A DNA stretch of 64,000 nucleotides from an uncultured Eubacteriales bacterium (GTDB lineage: Bacteria; Bacillota; Clostridia; Christensenellales; Aristaeellaceae): NCBI GenBank assembly GCA_902790525.1, contig CADASI010000002.1, positions 22,546-86,545 of the forward strand, in the 5' to 3' direction. Position 1 is the stretch's first letter. Every line of letters starts with the position of its first letter. Both the position numbers and the translations under genes were made by a program. This document shows positions 50,290 through 60,042 of this stretch, one piece after another. Under the pieces are notes generated by a model, which was given only the letters and a program-made list of their open reading frames with translations, did no database searches and was not told the DNA's origin.

Positions 50290-52377
50290 TCAGTCTTTCT
50301 TGAAGAATTTCCCGACCCAACCATCAGCGCCCAGGGGGAGCCCCGGTGCCCACGGGATCGGGCGCGTCATGATGTCGGTGACTTGCTTGAGCATCGCGTC
50401 GGGTGTGTCGAATGGTTCAATGTCAATCACGCATTCGTCGTGAACATGGAACACAACAGGGAATCCGGCGGCCTCAAGGTGCTCTATCGCCTGTGACAGA
50501 CAATCGCGGGCGATGGCTTGAACGCAGTTTTCGACCAACTTACCTCCGTAGGTTTCTGTGAGCTGCCATTTGCCCGTTTTCTGGTTGACGCCCATATACT
50601 CGATGGACTTCTCGCCGAAACGGTTTTCACCGATAGACGGCTTGACATAGTACAGCTTTCGCCCTGACGGGAGCCGAATCGACATAACCGTGACATTCTG
50701 TGCCTTGTCGTATTCGCGCGTCAGCGTCACCGTCGCCCCGATGTTGAAATAGTCGCTGAAGCTGCCATACGGCCTGCGCATAGCAACTTCGTTTGCGCGT
50801 GCCCGTTGCGGATCGTACATCTGAACCTCGACATTCAGGGAGCCGCCGCGTTCGATGACACGCAATGCAGCGTCATTCATGCGATTCCACAAACCGACGA
50901 TCCGGGAATTTGCGTTGCGCCAGCGTTTCACGATGTCGGGCAATTCCTCCTCCGGGATGCCCATATCAAGAGCTCCCATGTTGATGAGCGCCCCGGCCCC
51001 GCCCTGATAGCCCAGGGCCAGCTCCGCAACCTTGCCTTTTTGCCGGAGCGCATATTCGGGATTGCCCTTCTTGATGCGCTCCAGGGGCACGCCGAACATC
51101 TGCGAGGCAGACGCTTCGTAAATCTTGCCGTGGGTTCTGAACACGTCCAGCCGCCAGTGTTCGCCCGCAAACCACGATATAACGCGGGCTTCAATCGCGC
51201 TGAAATCGGCGTCAATCAGTACGTGGCCGTCAGGGGCGATAAATGCTGTGCGGATCAGTTGACTCAAGGTGTCGGGGACGGAACCGTAGATCATGCGGAG
51301 GGCGTCAAGGTTTCTGCTCTTCACAAATTCCCGCGCCTCCTCCAGTGGCTCTGTGTAGGTTCTTGGGAGGTTCTGCACCTGCACCAGCCTCCCGGCCCAG
51401 CGCCCGGTTCTGTTCGCGCCGTAGAATTGCAGGAGCCCTCCCACGCGCCCGTCAGGGCAAACCGTCGCTTCGATTGCGTCATACTTCGATGTCGAAGTTT
51501 TGTTCAAATCGAGCCGGATTTCCAGCGCTCGGCGCACTTCGTCGGAAATGTCCTCGCGTTTCGCCAGCTTTGCCACGGTGTCTTTCCGCATATCCGGGAG
51601 CTCTTCGCCTATACGATCTTCCAGCCAACCCTTGAGCTGTACATTGCTGTTCGGGTTTTCCAGGCCGGTCAACTGTTCGGCTTCGCGCCGCAACTCCGTC
51701 ATGACGGTTTCACCCAGCTCCAGGGCACCGTGTACGAAATCCATATCGACGGCAACACCGCGACAGTTGATGCGGAGATCCGTTTCCCATTCCTTTTGAA
51801 GATCGCCGGGAACGGGAAATGCGGATAGACGACGCTCAATCTCCATTTCCGTCACAACGTCCTGAACGCAATATTCCTTGAACAGACTCCACTTGTCGGG
51901 ATCGTGCCGGGGGAAATTGCGCGTGCGCCCGCCGTTGACCTTCGTCGGCTTGCAGGGGACGCAGAAATAGCGGATCAGCGCCTTGCCCGTGGCGAGCTTT
52001 TGCTTATCTTCGGGCAGGCCCAGGGCCTTGCCTGTGGCGTCCAGACCGGCGGTATAGCCACAATACAGGCCGTGGAACATGGTGCAACGCCATTGATCGG
52101 CGGGGAGCTGAACGCCCAGCATCTTCGACAGACAAGCGTGCTCAAACGGGGCGTTATAGGCGTGCTTGATGTAATCAGCATCCAGCAGGGCGAACACCAG
52201 CCACGGGGGAAGGGTTTCACCGCTCGCCATATCAACGATTTCCACCGACGCCCCATCCAGCGAATACGCGAACAGCAGTATTTCAAAATCGTCGCTGGAA
52301 ACGTATTTGCGCACGCCTGCGTCACTGATCGGAACGCTGGAAAACGTTTCCAGGTCGATACTGAGATGGTGTGCCAT
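50290..52377 (-). CDS. PolA-family DNA polymerase
   Basis: 695 residues from ATG 52377 (GGAGGTAAG upstream). The exonuclease-like part starts with HHLSIDLETF, and the polymerase motifs are A, DADFSAIEARVISWFAG near residue 390, and C, HVHDECVIDIEP near 630. It is typical of phage replication modules. Because its exonuclease metal ligands are not all checked, proofreading is uncertain. Confidence 0.9.
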   Translation of the reverse strand: MAHHLSIDLETFSSVPISDAGVRKYVSSDDFEILLFAYSLDGASVEIVDMASGETLPPWLVFALLDADYIKHAYNAPFEHACLSKMLGVQLPADQWRCTMFHGLYCGYTAGLDATGKALGLPEDKQKLATGKALIRYFCVPCKPTKVNGGRTRNFPRHDPDKWSLFKEYCVQDVVTEMEIERRLSAFPVPGDLQKEWETDLRINCRGVAVDMDFVHGALELGETVMTELRREAEQLTGLENPNSNVQLKGWLEDRIGEELPDMRKDTVAKLAKREDISDEVRRALEIRLDLNKTSTSKYDAIEATVCPDGRVGGLLQFYGANRTGRWAGRLVQVQNLPRTYTEPLEEAREFVKSRNLDALRMIYGSVPDTLSQLIRTAFIAPDGHVLIDADFSAIEARVISWFAGEHWRLDVFRTHGKIYEASASQMFGVPLERIKKGNPEYALRQKGKVAELALGYQGGAGALINMGALDMGIPEEELPDIVKRWRNANSRIVGLWNRMNDAALRVIERGGSLNVEVQMYDPQRARANEVAMRRPYGSFSDYFNIGATVTLTREYDKAQNVTVMSIRLPSGRKLYYVKPSIGENRFGEKSIEYMGVNQKTGKWQLTETYGGKLVENCVQAIARDCLSQAIEHLEAAGFPVVFHVHDECVIDIEPFDTPDAMLKQVTDIMTRPIPWAPGLPLGADGWVGKFFKKD

Positions 52378-52394
52378 ACTTACCTCCCTAAATC

Positions 52395-52443
52395 GTGAAA
52401 AAAGGCCGGTTTCATTCGTTAGGAGCTTCACATGTGACCGGCC
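52395..52443 (-). terminator. Terminator before the polymerase gene
   Basis: On the minus strand a GGCCGGT / ACCGGCC stem with a 26-base loop is followed by TTTTTT. It lies in the 181-base gap 52378-52558, which holds no gene but has hairpins (ACCGC/GCGGT) and a TATAAT-like box. It may limit transcription into the polymerase. Confidence 0.5.
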
Positions 52444-52558
52444 AACGGTTGAAAACCGCTACTCCTTGCGGTACGGGGCATTCCGACGCCGCCGATTATA
52501 TCCCCATTGCATTTGATAAAGCGGTTTCGGTTCCGCTTATGGGATGCACCGATACCAA

Positions 52559-52837
52559 CTAAACGGGAATGACATCATGGGTCACGATGTTCTCCCATTT
52601 CTTGTAGGCATCGAAATACAGCTCATTCCGATCACCGTTATAAGTGATCTCATAGTACATGCCATCCGAAACGTTGGTGGACAGCAGCGCCTTGTTGTTC
52701 TGAAGCGTCTTGCACGCCCACACGACAAAGACATCCTCCAGGGTGAGCTTGCCGTTCTTGTCGGTGGCATCGGCGCGGCCATTGAAATAATCAACGACAG
52801 CCTGCTTTGCGATGCTGATAAACTTTCCGCTGTTCAT
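52559..52837 (-). CDS. DUF6275-type phage protein
   Basis: 92 residues, with KLTLEDVFVVWACKTLQNNKALL and a YYEITYNGDRNELYFDAYKKW end, matching the DUF6275 family in siphophage replication regions. ATG 52837 after GAGGAGG. Confidence 0.7.
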   Translation of the reverse strand: MNSGKFISIAKQAVVDYFNGRADATDKNGKLTLEDVFVVWACKTLQNNKALLSTNVSDGMYYEITYNGDRNELYFDAYKKWENIVTHDVIPV

Positions 52838-52852
52838 GACAGTAACCTCCTC

Positions 52853-53569
52853 TTACATCGGCCATCCCGTCGCCGGGTCGATCCTGGGCGCTCCGCCCGT
52901 GTAGCCGGGAGCCGTCGCCTGCGGAGCGACAGGGGGAACCGGCGCGGCATATCCGGGGGCCGTCGGCATCGGCGGGACGGCTTCGGCGACCATACCGGCG
53001 AAGGAATCCTCCGGGTTGACCGGCGCAATGCCGCTGAGAGCCTCGCCGTCACGGGTCTTGAAAATACCCTGGATGAAGCAGCTCACGCCACGGTTGCCGC
53101 TGTTGTCGTATGCGCCGAAACGCACCTGGGCCAGACCATACATGCCGCTATAAATGTCTCGCGGTTCCACCTGAACCAGCGGTTCATTGACAGCCCTGCG
53201 CGTGACCACGAACGGCTTGCCCTTGTCAGCCTTGGTCTTAGTCCTGACGACCCAATGACCGGCGCATTCCGGCCCCCAGGCTTTGCCCTTCGGCATCCTG
53301 CCGTCGCCGTCCATGATGCAGGCATAGGGATCATCGACGGGGACGCCACCCCAGCCGCCACGGGCAACGGGACGGTTCAGCGCGTAGGCAACCGCCGCGT
53401 CAATGGCCTGCCGGAACTCGGCGATGGTCTGCGTGTCGGACTTCGGGATCAGCAGCGTGGCCTGATACTCCAGACCGCCCTTATCGGTCTTGCGGGGTTC
53501 CACGAGGTTGACGTAGGAAAGGCGAACCTCACGGGTGATGACAACTTGCGGATCGTTCTGATAGATCAT
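52853..53569 (-). CDS. DUF2815 single-stranded-DNA-binding-type protein
   Basis: 238 residues. The N-terminal beta-rich region (VITREVRLSYVNLVEP) and central MYGLAQVRFGAYDN resemble the DUF2815 family (OB-fold-like). A proline-rich C-terminal tail is like that of SSB proteins that contact partners. ATG overlaps the upstream stop. Confidence 0.75.
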   Translation of the reverse strand: MIYQNDPQVVITREVRLSYVNLVEPRKTDKGGLEYQATLLIPKSDTQTIAEFRQAIDAAVAYALNRPVARGGWGGVPVDDPYACIMDGDGRMPKGKAWGPECAGHWVVRTKTKADKGKPFVVTRRAVNEPLVQVEPRDIYSGMYGLAQVRFGAYDNSGNRGVSCFIQGIFKTRDGEALSGIAPVNPEDSFAGMVAEAVPPMPTAPGYAAPVPPVAPQATAPGYTGGAPRIDPATGWPM

Positions 53570-54024
53570 GATTGAACCTCCTCTAAATAGTCTTGCAGTC
53601 TGAACTTTTCAAGCGTTTCAAAGAAAGCGTCCTGAATCTTGGTCATGCGCTCGTAAGCGCGTTTGGATCGCTTCACGGCGTTAAGCCATTTCGCGTTGTT
53701 GGACACGGTTTTCTTGTCATCGCCCAGGCGAAACTCGCATGTGTATGTAACAGAAACCATGTCCCATTCGGCGCGAAGCCGGTAAAGCAGCGACTTGATT
53801 TCGTCGCGGGTTTTGCGGATCGCATCACGGTTCCGCTCGTCCCTGTATTCCCAATAGCACATAGCCGGGAATACTTGTTTCTTCAGGTCAGTCACCGGCA
53901 AACGGAGCAGCGCTTCGGGATATACCAGCCGCATAAAGCTCTTGTCGGCGGTGGTGAACCTGATGTCGTATTGATAGGGCTCCATGTGATAGCCGCGCCA
54001 GGAACTCGCATTCACGTCAGGCAT
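53566..54024 (-). CDS. Hypothetical replication-module protein
   Basis: 152 residues from ATG 54024 (GGAG upstream), overlapping DUF2800 by eight bases. Strand-rich N-terminus, then a basic helix bundle (RLRAEWDMVSVTYTCEF..). A later start at 53985 is possible. Unrecognised. Confidence 0.5.
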   Translation of the reverse strand: MPDVNASSWRGYHMEPYQYDIRFTTADKSFMRLVYPEALLRLPVTDLKKQVFPAMCYWEYRDERNRDAIRKTRDEIKSLLYRLRAEWDMVSVTYTCEFRLGDDKKTVSNNAKWLNAVKRSKRAYERMTKIQDAFFETLEKFRLQDYLEEVQS

Positions 54025-55210
54025 CGGCCACCACTCCGTCAAAGGCATCCATGCCGGGTATATACGACGGGCGCTTATCGTCCACCGTTACCAGGGTCGG
54101 CTTGCCCGTGGGCTTGAAGATATACTCGCCAACGATCTCGGAGAACTTCTTCTTGCCCAGCACCTTCTCCAGCTCCGACAGGCTTTTCGGCTTATAGTCA
54201 TACAGCACAGCCTTGTCGTAACCGGCGGCCTCGATGGTCTGGAGTGCGGCGTCGGCGTCGGTGAACGTCCGAACCGAACGCCCTTCCACGGCCTTATAGC
54301 CGGGAATATCGTTGCCGTGGAGAATCGCTTCGAGGGCATACGCGGAAATGTCGTTGTACCACTGGATCAGGCCAGCGCCCCGCGTCAGAATGTCGCCGAT
54401 CTCCTCGTCGGTCAGGTCGTAGGTCACGCCCTCCTCAATCGGTGTAGCTTTTGCCGGGCGTCGGTCGGTCAGCGCCTCCAGCTCCAGCATGTACTTGGCG
54501 CGGGAACGGCAGACCTGACGCGCCTTGCAGAATCGGCAATGATCGCCGGGGGCGAATATCCCGTTGCCGTCGAAAGCGGCGCGAGCGGCAGGCTTGATAC
54601 TCTCGCCCCAGGCCACCAGCTCCTCGGCGGTCATGCTGTCCTCCTCCACCGTCGCGGAAAGGCGCGGCTGGCAAATCGCCATCGACACGCGCTTGATGTC
54701 ATAGAAGATGCTGAACATCTTCAAAGCGCCCAGCGCGTAGAGCTTCATCTGCGGATTATCCTTCGCGGAAACGGCGACGCCCTTGCCGTGCTTGTAGTCG
54801 GTAATGTGGAGCGTCTCGTCGCCGATCATGATGCAGTCGCAGGTGCCAAAGCACTCGGGCACATAGTCGGAAATATCGACGCGAACCTCTGCCGCCACAA
54901 CCGGCGGGGCCGAATAGCTGAGGGCCTTTTCGTCGAGGTAGTCCAGATACGTCTGCGCCGTGGTCAGCATCTCCTCGCTGAAAAGCTCGTTCGCCTTGAG
55001 CTTTTTCAACTCGGCGTTGAACTTGCGCGTGGTCATGCCCTGAAACTTGTGCTTGACGTACAGCTCGCAAATGCTGTGCGCCAGGGTGCCCTCTTCGGCG
55101 TAAACACTGGTTTCAAAGTCCGTGAACTGCCCCTCGAACTTGGGGGCTGCCGTACACTTTAACCAGCGATGCGCCGAGGACGGCGACAGTTTTGCATGGT
55201 CATTCGGCAT
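54017..55210 (-). CDS. DUF2800 (RecB-like nuclease) protein
   Basis: 397 residues from ATG 55210 (GGAGG upstream). It starts MPNDHAKLSPSSAHRWLKCTAAP, and carries a PD-(D/E)XK-like core GTCDCIMIGDETLHITDYKHGKG, with a CRFCKARQVCRSRA Cys cluster near 240. This is the DUF2800 family, a Cas4/RecB-like nuclease that lies next to DUF2815 in many Gram-positive phages. Confidence 0.85.
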   Translation of the reverse strand: MPNDHAKLSPSSAHRWLKCTAAPKFEGQFTDFETSVYAEEGTLAHSICELYVKHKFQGMTTRKFNAELKKLKANELFSEEMLTTAQTYLDYLDEKALSYSAPPVVAAEVRVDISDYVPECFGTCDCIMIGDETLHITDYKHGKGVAVSAKDNPQMKLYALGALKMFSIFYDIKRVSMAICQPRLSATVEEDSMTAEELVAWGESIKPAARAAFDGNGIFAPGDHCRFCKARQVCRSRAKYMLELEALTDRRPAKATPIEEGVTYDLTDEEIGDILTRGAGLIQWYNDISAYALEAILHGNDIPGYKAVEGRSVRTFTDADAALQTIEAAGYDKAVLYDYKPKSLSELEKVLGKKKFSEIVGEYIFKPTGKPTLVTVDDKRPSYIPGMDAFDGVVADA

Positions 55211-55223
55211 CTTGACGCCCTCC

Positions 55224-55703
55224 TTACAGCGCTGCGCCCAGGGCGCGGAGATCGACGGCGATTGCGTCAAACTGGAACGGCTGCAAGTCGAGAACGGACT
55301 TGACGCCATACTTGGCGATAAGGCCCATGAGCTGCGCGGTCTTACCCTGCGCGGCCAGGCCAGCACCGGCGGCCTTGATCTGATCCAGCGTAACCGACGG
55401 GGCGGCGGGCGCGGGCGCGGCGGGCTGTACGGGCGCTGCGGGGGCCGCAGGCGTGGGCGGCGTCACGGGCGCGGGATTGGTCGGGGGAACCGGCGCGGCG
55501 GGCTGTACGGGCGTCGCCGGGGCCGTAGGCGCGGACTGAACGGGAGCCGTCACCTTTTCCAGAGCGCCCATAGTCGCCTCCTCCAGATTCTTTGCGGCCT
55601 CAACCGCCGTGGCCTTGGTGCGCCCCGTATAGGCCAGCGCCAGCTCCTTCAGAACTTCGCAGATTTCCGGGGCGGTGATCTTGACATTCACATTGAGATC
55701 CAT
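55224..55703 (-). CDS. Ala/Pro-linker early phage protein
   Basis: 159 residues: a helical N-terminal domain (about 1-50), a 50-residue Ala/Pro/Thr linker, and a C-terminal helical domain ending FDAIAVDLRALGAAL. It may be a scaffold or partner for the DUF2800 nuclease. ATG 55703 after GAGGAGG. Confidence 0.55.
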   Translation of the reverse strand: MDLNVNVKITAPEICEVLKELALAYTGRTKATAVEAAKNLEEATMGALEKVTAPVQSAPTAPATPVQPAAPVPPTNPAPVTPPTPAAPAAPVQPAAPAPAAPSVTLDQIKAAGAGLAAQGKTAQLMGLIAKYGVKSVLDLQPFQFDAIAVDLRALGAAL

Positions 55704-55869
55704 TTATGTAAACCTCCTCTTTCTGTTCTTGGCTTTTCAGCCATTCCTGATACTTCCGCATGTTCTCCGGGTCTTGGAAATATCGTTTTGCATCTTCGAT
55801 GATCGCACGCGCAAGCATGCGAAACTCAATCTCAGGGATTTTGTCAGCATCAATCCTCACTTGCGCCAT
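55600..55869 (-). CDS. Small early phage protein
   Basis: 89 residues from ATG 55869 with GAGGTGA upstream. The first 57 residues are helical (KIPEIEFRMLARAIIEDAKRYF..EWLKSQEQ), but the last 32 lie over the next gene in another frame and look non-natural; the true end may have been lost or the overlap is real. It also overlaps the Cro-like gene by 20 bases. Confidence 0.5.
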   Translation of the reverse strand: MAQVRIDADKIPEIEFRMLARAIIEDAKRYFQDPENMRKYQEWLKSQEQKEEVYINGSQCECQDHRPGNLRSSEGAGAGLYGAHQGHGG

Positions 55870-56068
55870 CCGTATCACCTCGCGCTTTTGCCTCCAAACG
55901 GCCCAGCGCCTCCATGATGGTTTGTCGGGTTACGTCTGCACCCTTATCCCCGTGCAATGCGGCTGAAATATACGAATAGGAATAACCGCATTCGTCCGCA
56001 AGCTGTTGTCTGGAGATCCCAGCGACGTGCATACGCCCGACAACCTCACCAGTCCAATCAGGAATCAA
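55850..56068 (-). CDS. Cro-like helix-turn-helix regulator
   Basis: 72 residues starting at TTG 56068 with AAGGAGG seven bases upstream. The HTH (ISRQQLADECGYSYSYISAALHG, XRE type) is clear. It is the first gene after the minus-strand early promoter and probably acts as Cro or early activator against the repressor at 56317. Confidence 0.75.
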   Translation of the reverse strand: MIPDWTGEVVGRMHVAGISRQQLADECGYSYSYISAALHGDKGADVTRQTIMEALGRLEAKARGDTDGASED

Positions 56069-56110
56069 AATCTCGCCTCCTTTTCGTTAAAATTTTGTAC
56101 ACTGTCGGAG

Positions 56111-56139
56111 TTGAAATTTTTGTACTTCTGTGCTATGAT
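56111..56139 (+). promoter_or_regulatory. Plus-strand promoter for the repressor-integrase unit
   Basis: TTGAAA (56111-56116), 17 bases and TATGAT (56134-56139). The spacer holds the operator box TTTTTGTAC. It points towards the minus-strand promoter at 56240-56268, so the two transcripts overlap. Confidence 0.65.
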
Positions 56140-56162
56140 GTTTGTGTCAGGAACCTCATAGG

Positions 56163-56204
56163 GAAAACAGAAACTTGGTAGGGGATTTTACCAGGTCTGT
56201 TTTC
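56163..56204. other. Hairpin in the overlap of the two switch transcripts
   Basis: GAAAACAG..TTGGTA pairs with TACCAGGTCTGTTTTC as an imperfect stem around a seven-base loop. It lies between the two convergent promoters and in the leader of both transcripts. It may control termination or transcript interference. Confidence 0.5.
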
Positions 56205-56239
56205 ATCTGCAAAAGTACAATTTTCCGTCCAACACAGAT

Positions 56240-56268
56240 ATAATAGCACGGAAAATTGTACTTGTCAA
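56240..56268 (-). promoter_or_regulatory. Strong early promoter (minus strand)
   Basis: TTGACA (56268-56263), exactly 17 bases, TATTAT (56245-56240). The spacer holds AGTACAATTTT. It drives the Cro-like gene and early operon. The -35/-10 set is nearly the same as that of the promoter at 9556-9584. Confidence 0.75.
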
Positions 56269-56316
56269 GGGGAAAATACGAAAAAATGTACTTTTTTGAA
56301 AGGGGCGTTCTCTATC

Positions 56317-56769
56317 ATGTTCTGGGATCGGTTTATTGAACTCTGCGAGAAAAATGGCGTGCGCCCGACGCGAGTCGCTGTTGATTGCGGATTCAGTAAG
56401 GGAACAGTCAACAACTGGAAACAAAGTTATCTAAAGGGCGTCGATGCAAAGCCCGCTTCAAAGATCGTAGATCGCCTCGCTGCATACTTTGACGTGACGG
56501 TTGATTACCTGCTGGAGAGAACAAATTTCCCTGACGGATACGCCCCTGAAGCCGAAGCAGACGCATACGGGCCGCAGTTTGACGCCTGCGGGCGAGACAT
56601 GGAAAGATATAGACAATTCAAAGAAGCCGAGGCAAATGACGCCATTCAGCCGTCATTTTTGACTCAATACATGCGACTTGACGCCGCAGATCAGCGATAT
56701 GTTGACGGCGTGATTGCCGGTCTGCTTCAGCAGGATAAGTATAAGGGGACAGAGGCTAATCTTGCCTAA
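56317..56769 (+). CDS. CI-like repressor (XRE-family HTH)
   Basis: 150 residues from ATG 56317 (AAGGGG upstream). The HTH is near residues 15-55 (RVAVDCGFSKGTVNNWK, then a ..VDYLLERTN end typical of XRE repressors). The C-terminal half is helical and may dimerise; no peptidase LexA-type domain is visible, so induction by RecA cleavage is not supported. It sits directly before the integrase gene. Confidence 0.85.
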   Translation: MFWDRFIELCEKNGVRPTRVAVDCGFSKGTVNNWKQSYLKGVDAKPASKIVDRLAAYFDVTVDYLLERTNFPDGYAPEAEADAYGPQFDACGRDMERYRQFKEAEANDAIQPSFLTQYMRLDAADQRYVDGVIAGLLQQDKYKGTEANLA

Positions 56770-56819
56770 AGACACAAAAGCAATATCTATGATCTTTTCA
56801 CAGGCAGGAGGATCGACTA

Positions 56820-58367
56820 ATGGCTGTAAGGGTGAACACCATCGCCGACGAAGGCGCATTTGCAGTAGTTTACGCGCGTTATTCCAGCCATGCCCAGGGT
56901 GAACAATCCATCGAGGGCCAGTTGGAGAAGGCGCACGCCTACGCTGCCGCAAAAGGCTATAAGATTATTCACGAATACATTGACCGGGCACAGTCGGGCA
57001 AGAGCGACAACCGCGTCGAGTTTCAGAAAATGCTACACGACACGGGCAAGAAGAAATTTCAGGTCATTATTCTCTGGAAGGTTGACCGCTTTGGCCGGAA
57101 TCGTGAAGAGATCGCCATAAACAAATACAAGTGCAGAAAGAACGGCGTCCGAGTGGAATATGTCGCCGAACACATCCCCGACACCCCGGAGGGGGTGATC
57201 CTGGAAAGCGTGCTGGAAGGATTCGCGGAATATTACAGCCTCCAGCTCGCCCAGAACGTCAAGCGCGGTCTGAGAGTCAGCGCGGAGAAGTGCCAATGCA
57301 CGGGAGGGAACCGGCCACTCGGCTACACGACGGGGAAAGACAAGCGGTTTGAGATTGATCCGAAAACCGCGCCGACGGTCAAGCTGATTTTTGACATGTA
57401 TTCCAACGGCAGCTCTATGGCCGAGGTGATCCGTGAGCTGAACAGTCGCGGTCTGCGCACTCTGCGCGGGAAACCCTTCACGAAAAACAGCCTGGACACG
57501 ATCTTGAAGAATGAAAAGTATACCGGCGTGTACATCTACGAGGATATACGGGTTGAGGGCGGGATGCCCCGGATCATCGAGCCTGAAGTGTTTGCGAAGG
57601 TGCAAGAAATGCTGAAGATCAATAAACGCGCCCCGGCGCACACGTGGAACCGAGCTGACTACATCCTCACCGATAAACTGTTTTGCGGTCATTGCGGGTC
57701 GCAAATGGTCGGAGTAAGCGGGATCAGCCACACAGGGGCAAAGCACAGCTATTATATCTGCGCCAGGAAAAAGCGGGAAAGGACATGCGATAAAAAGGCG
57801 ATTCGGCAAGCCTGGATCGAGAGAATAGTCCTGCGCGAAGTTGAGAAAATAATAAACGACGATGATCTGTTGAAGATCATCGCCGCAAAGACTTACGCCT
57901 ATTATAAGGCGGAGCAGGAAGATGACGAGCAGCTCCAGCACCTTCAGGAACGGCGCAAAGACGTTCAGAAAGCCATAGACAACCTTGTCAAAGCCATCGA
58001 AGGGGGAATGTTCAACGCCGCGATAAAGGCCCGTATGGACGCCCTGGAAGCCCAGAAAAGCGAATTGGACGATGCCCTCGCAGGCGCGGAGCTTTCAAAG
58101 ACCCTTGAGCTGACAGAAAAGCAGATTCTATATTTCCTCATGCAATTCAGAAACATGGACTTGACGAAAATCGAATCGCAGAAACGGGTTATAGCAACCT
58201 TCGTCAATTCGGTCTTTGTTTACGACGATGGACGCATAACCATCACGTTCAATTACAGCAGCGACACAAACACCGTGACGCTCCACGAGCTCCCGAACAC
58301 CGACACAGCAGGGGTTTCAGGGTTCGGATGCTGCGCGGAGTGGCCCACCAACGACGGCAGGACTTGA
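56820..58367 (+). CDS. Large serine integrase
   Basis: 515 residues. The N-terminal resolvase domain has the catalytic Ser22 in YARYSSHAQ and DRFGRNREE, followed by a recombinase domain (about 165-290), a zinc ribbon with LFCGHCG..YYICARKK..TC, and a coiled-coil (375-440). It integrates and excises the phage at the att cores. The last 14 codons lie beyond the attR core and are host DNA. Downstream 50 bases hold a terminator. Confidence 0.95.
   Translation: MAVRVNTIADEGAFAVVYARYSSHAQGEQSIEGQLEKAHAYAAAKGYKIIHEYIDRAQSGKSDNRVEFQKMLHDTGKKKFQVIILWKVDRFGRNREEIAINKYKCRKNGVRVEYVAEHIPDTPEGVILESVLEGFAEYYSLQLAQNVKRGLRVSAEKCQCTGGNRPLGYTTGKDKRFEIDPKTAPTVKLIFDMYSNGSSMAEVIRELNSRGLRTLRGKPFTKNSLDTILKNEKYTGVYIYEDIRVEGGMPRIIEPEVFAKVQEMLKINKRAPAHTWNRADYILTDKLFCGHCGSQMVGVSGISHTGAKHSYYICARKKRERTCDKKAIRQAWIERIVLREVEKIINDDDLLKIIAAKTYAYYKAEQEDDEQLQHLQERRKDVQKAIDNLVKAIEGGMFNAAIKARMDALEAQKSELDDALAGAELSKTLELTEKQILYFLMQFRNMDLTKIESQKRVIATFVNSVFVYDDGRITITFNYSSDTNTVTLHELPNTDTAGVSGFGCCAEWPTNDGRT
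58318..58330. other. Candidate attR core (13-bp direct repeat)
   Basis: CAGGGTTCGGATG, identical to 4002-4014. It falls inside the 3' end of the integrase frame. Beyond it the sequence should be host DNA. Confidence 0.65.
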
Positions 58368-58391
58368 TTACAAGATCAGGTCCTGTTTTTT
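58359..58391 (+). terminator. Terminator after the integrase
   Basis: A 10-bp stem AGGACTTGAT / ATCAGGTCCT (one G-U) with a six-base loop is followed by G and seven T residues. It overlaps the integrase stop codon. If attR is right, this is a host terminator. Confidence 0.75.
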
Positions 58392-58536
58392 TATGTCAAT
58401 TTACGGTTCTCTTCTCTGCCCTACCAAACATTCCGAATGCTGTTGAAAACAGGCTTCAATTTTGCTATACTAAACATAACATACTATATCTGTATCAAGC
58501 AAAACAGTTTAGCCTAATAGGAATTTGGGAGGACAT

Positions 58537-60031
<1,495 letters not shown>

Positions 60032-60042
<11 letters not shown>

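Larger units (their letters stand above)
56089..56291. promoter_or_regulatory. Lysogeny switch: five operator boxes
   Basis: Five copies of a box near AAAWTTGTAC or its complement: 56089-56100, 56114-56124, 56215-56224, 56252-56261 and 56281-56291. The third and fourth are arms of a perfect 16-bp inverted repeat (56213-56228 and 56248-56263) centred on the minus-strand promoter. They likely bind the 56317 repressor. Confidence 0.65.

Noticed and set aside
57033-57941. Minus-strand frame of 302 codons across the integrase
   Set aside because: Shadow of the serine integrase gene on the other strand.
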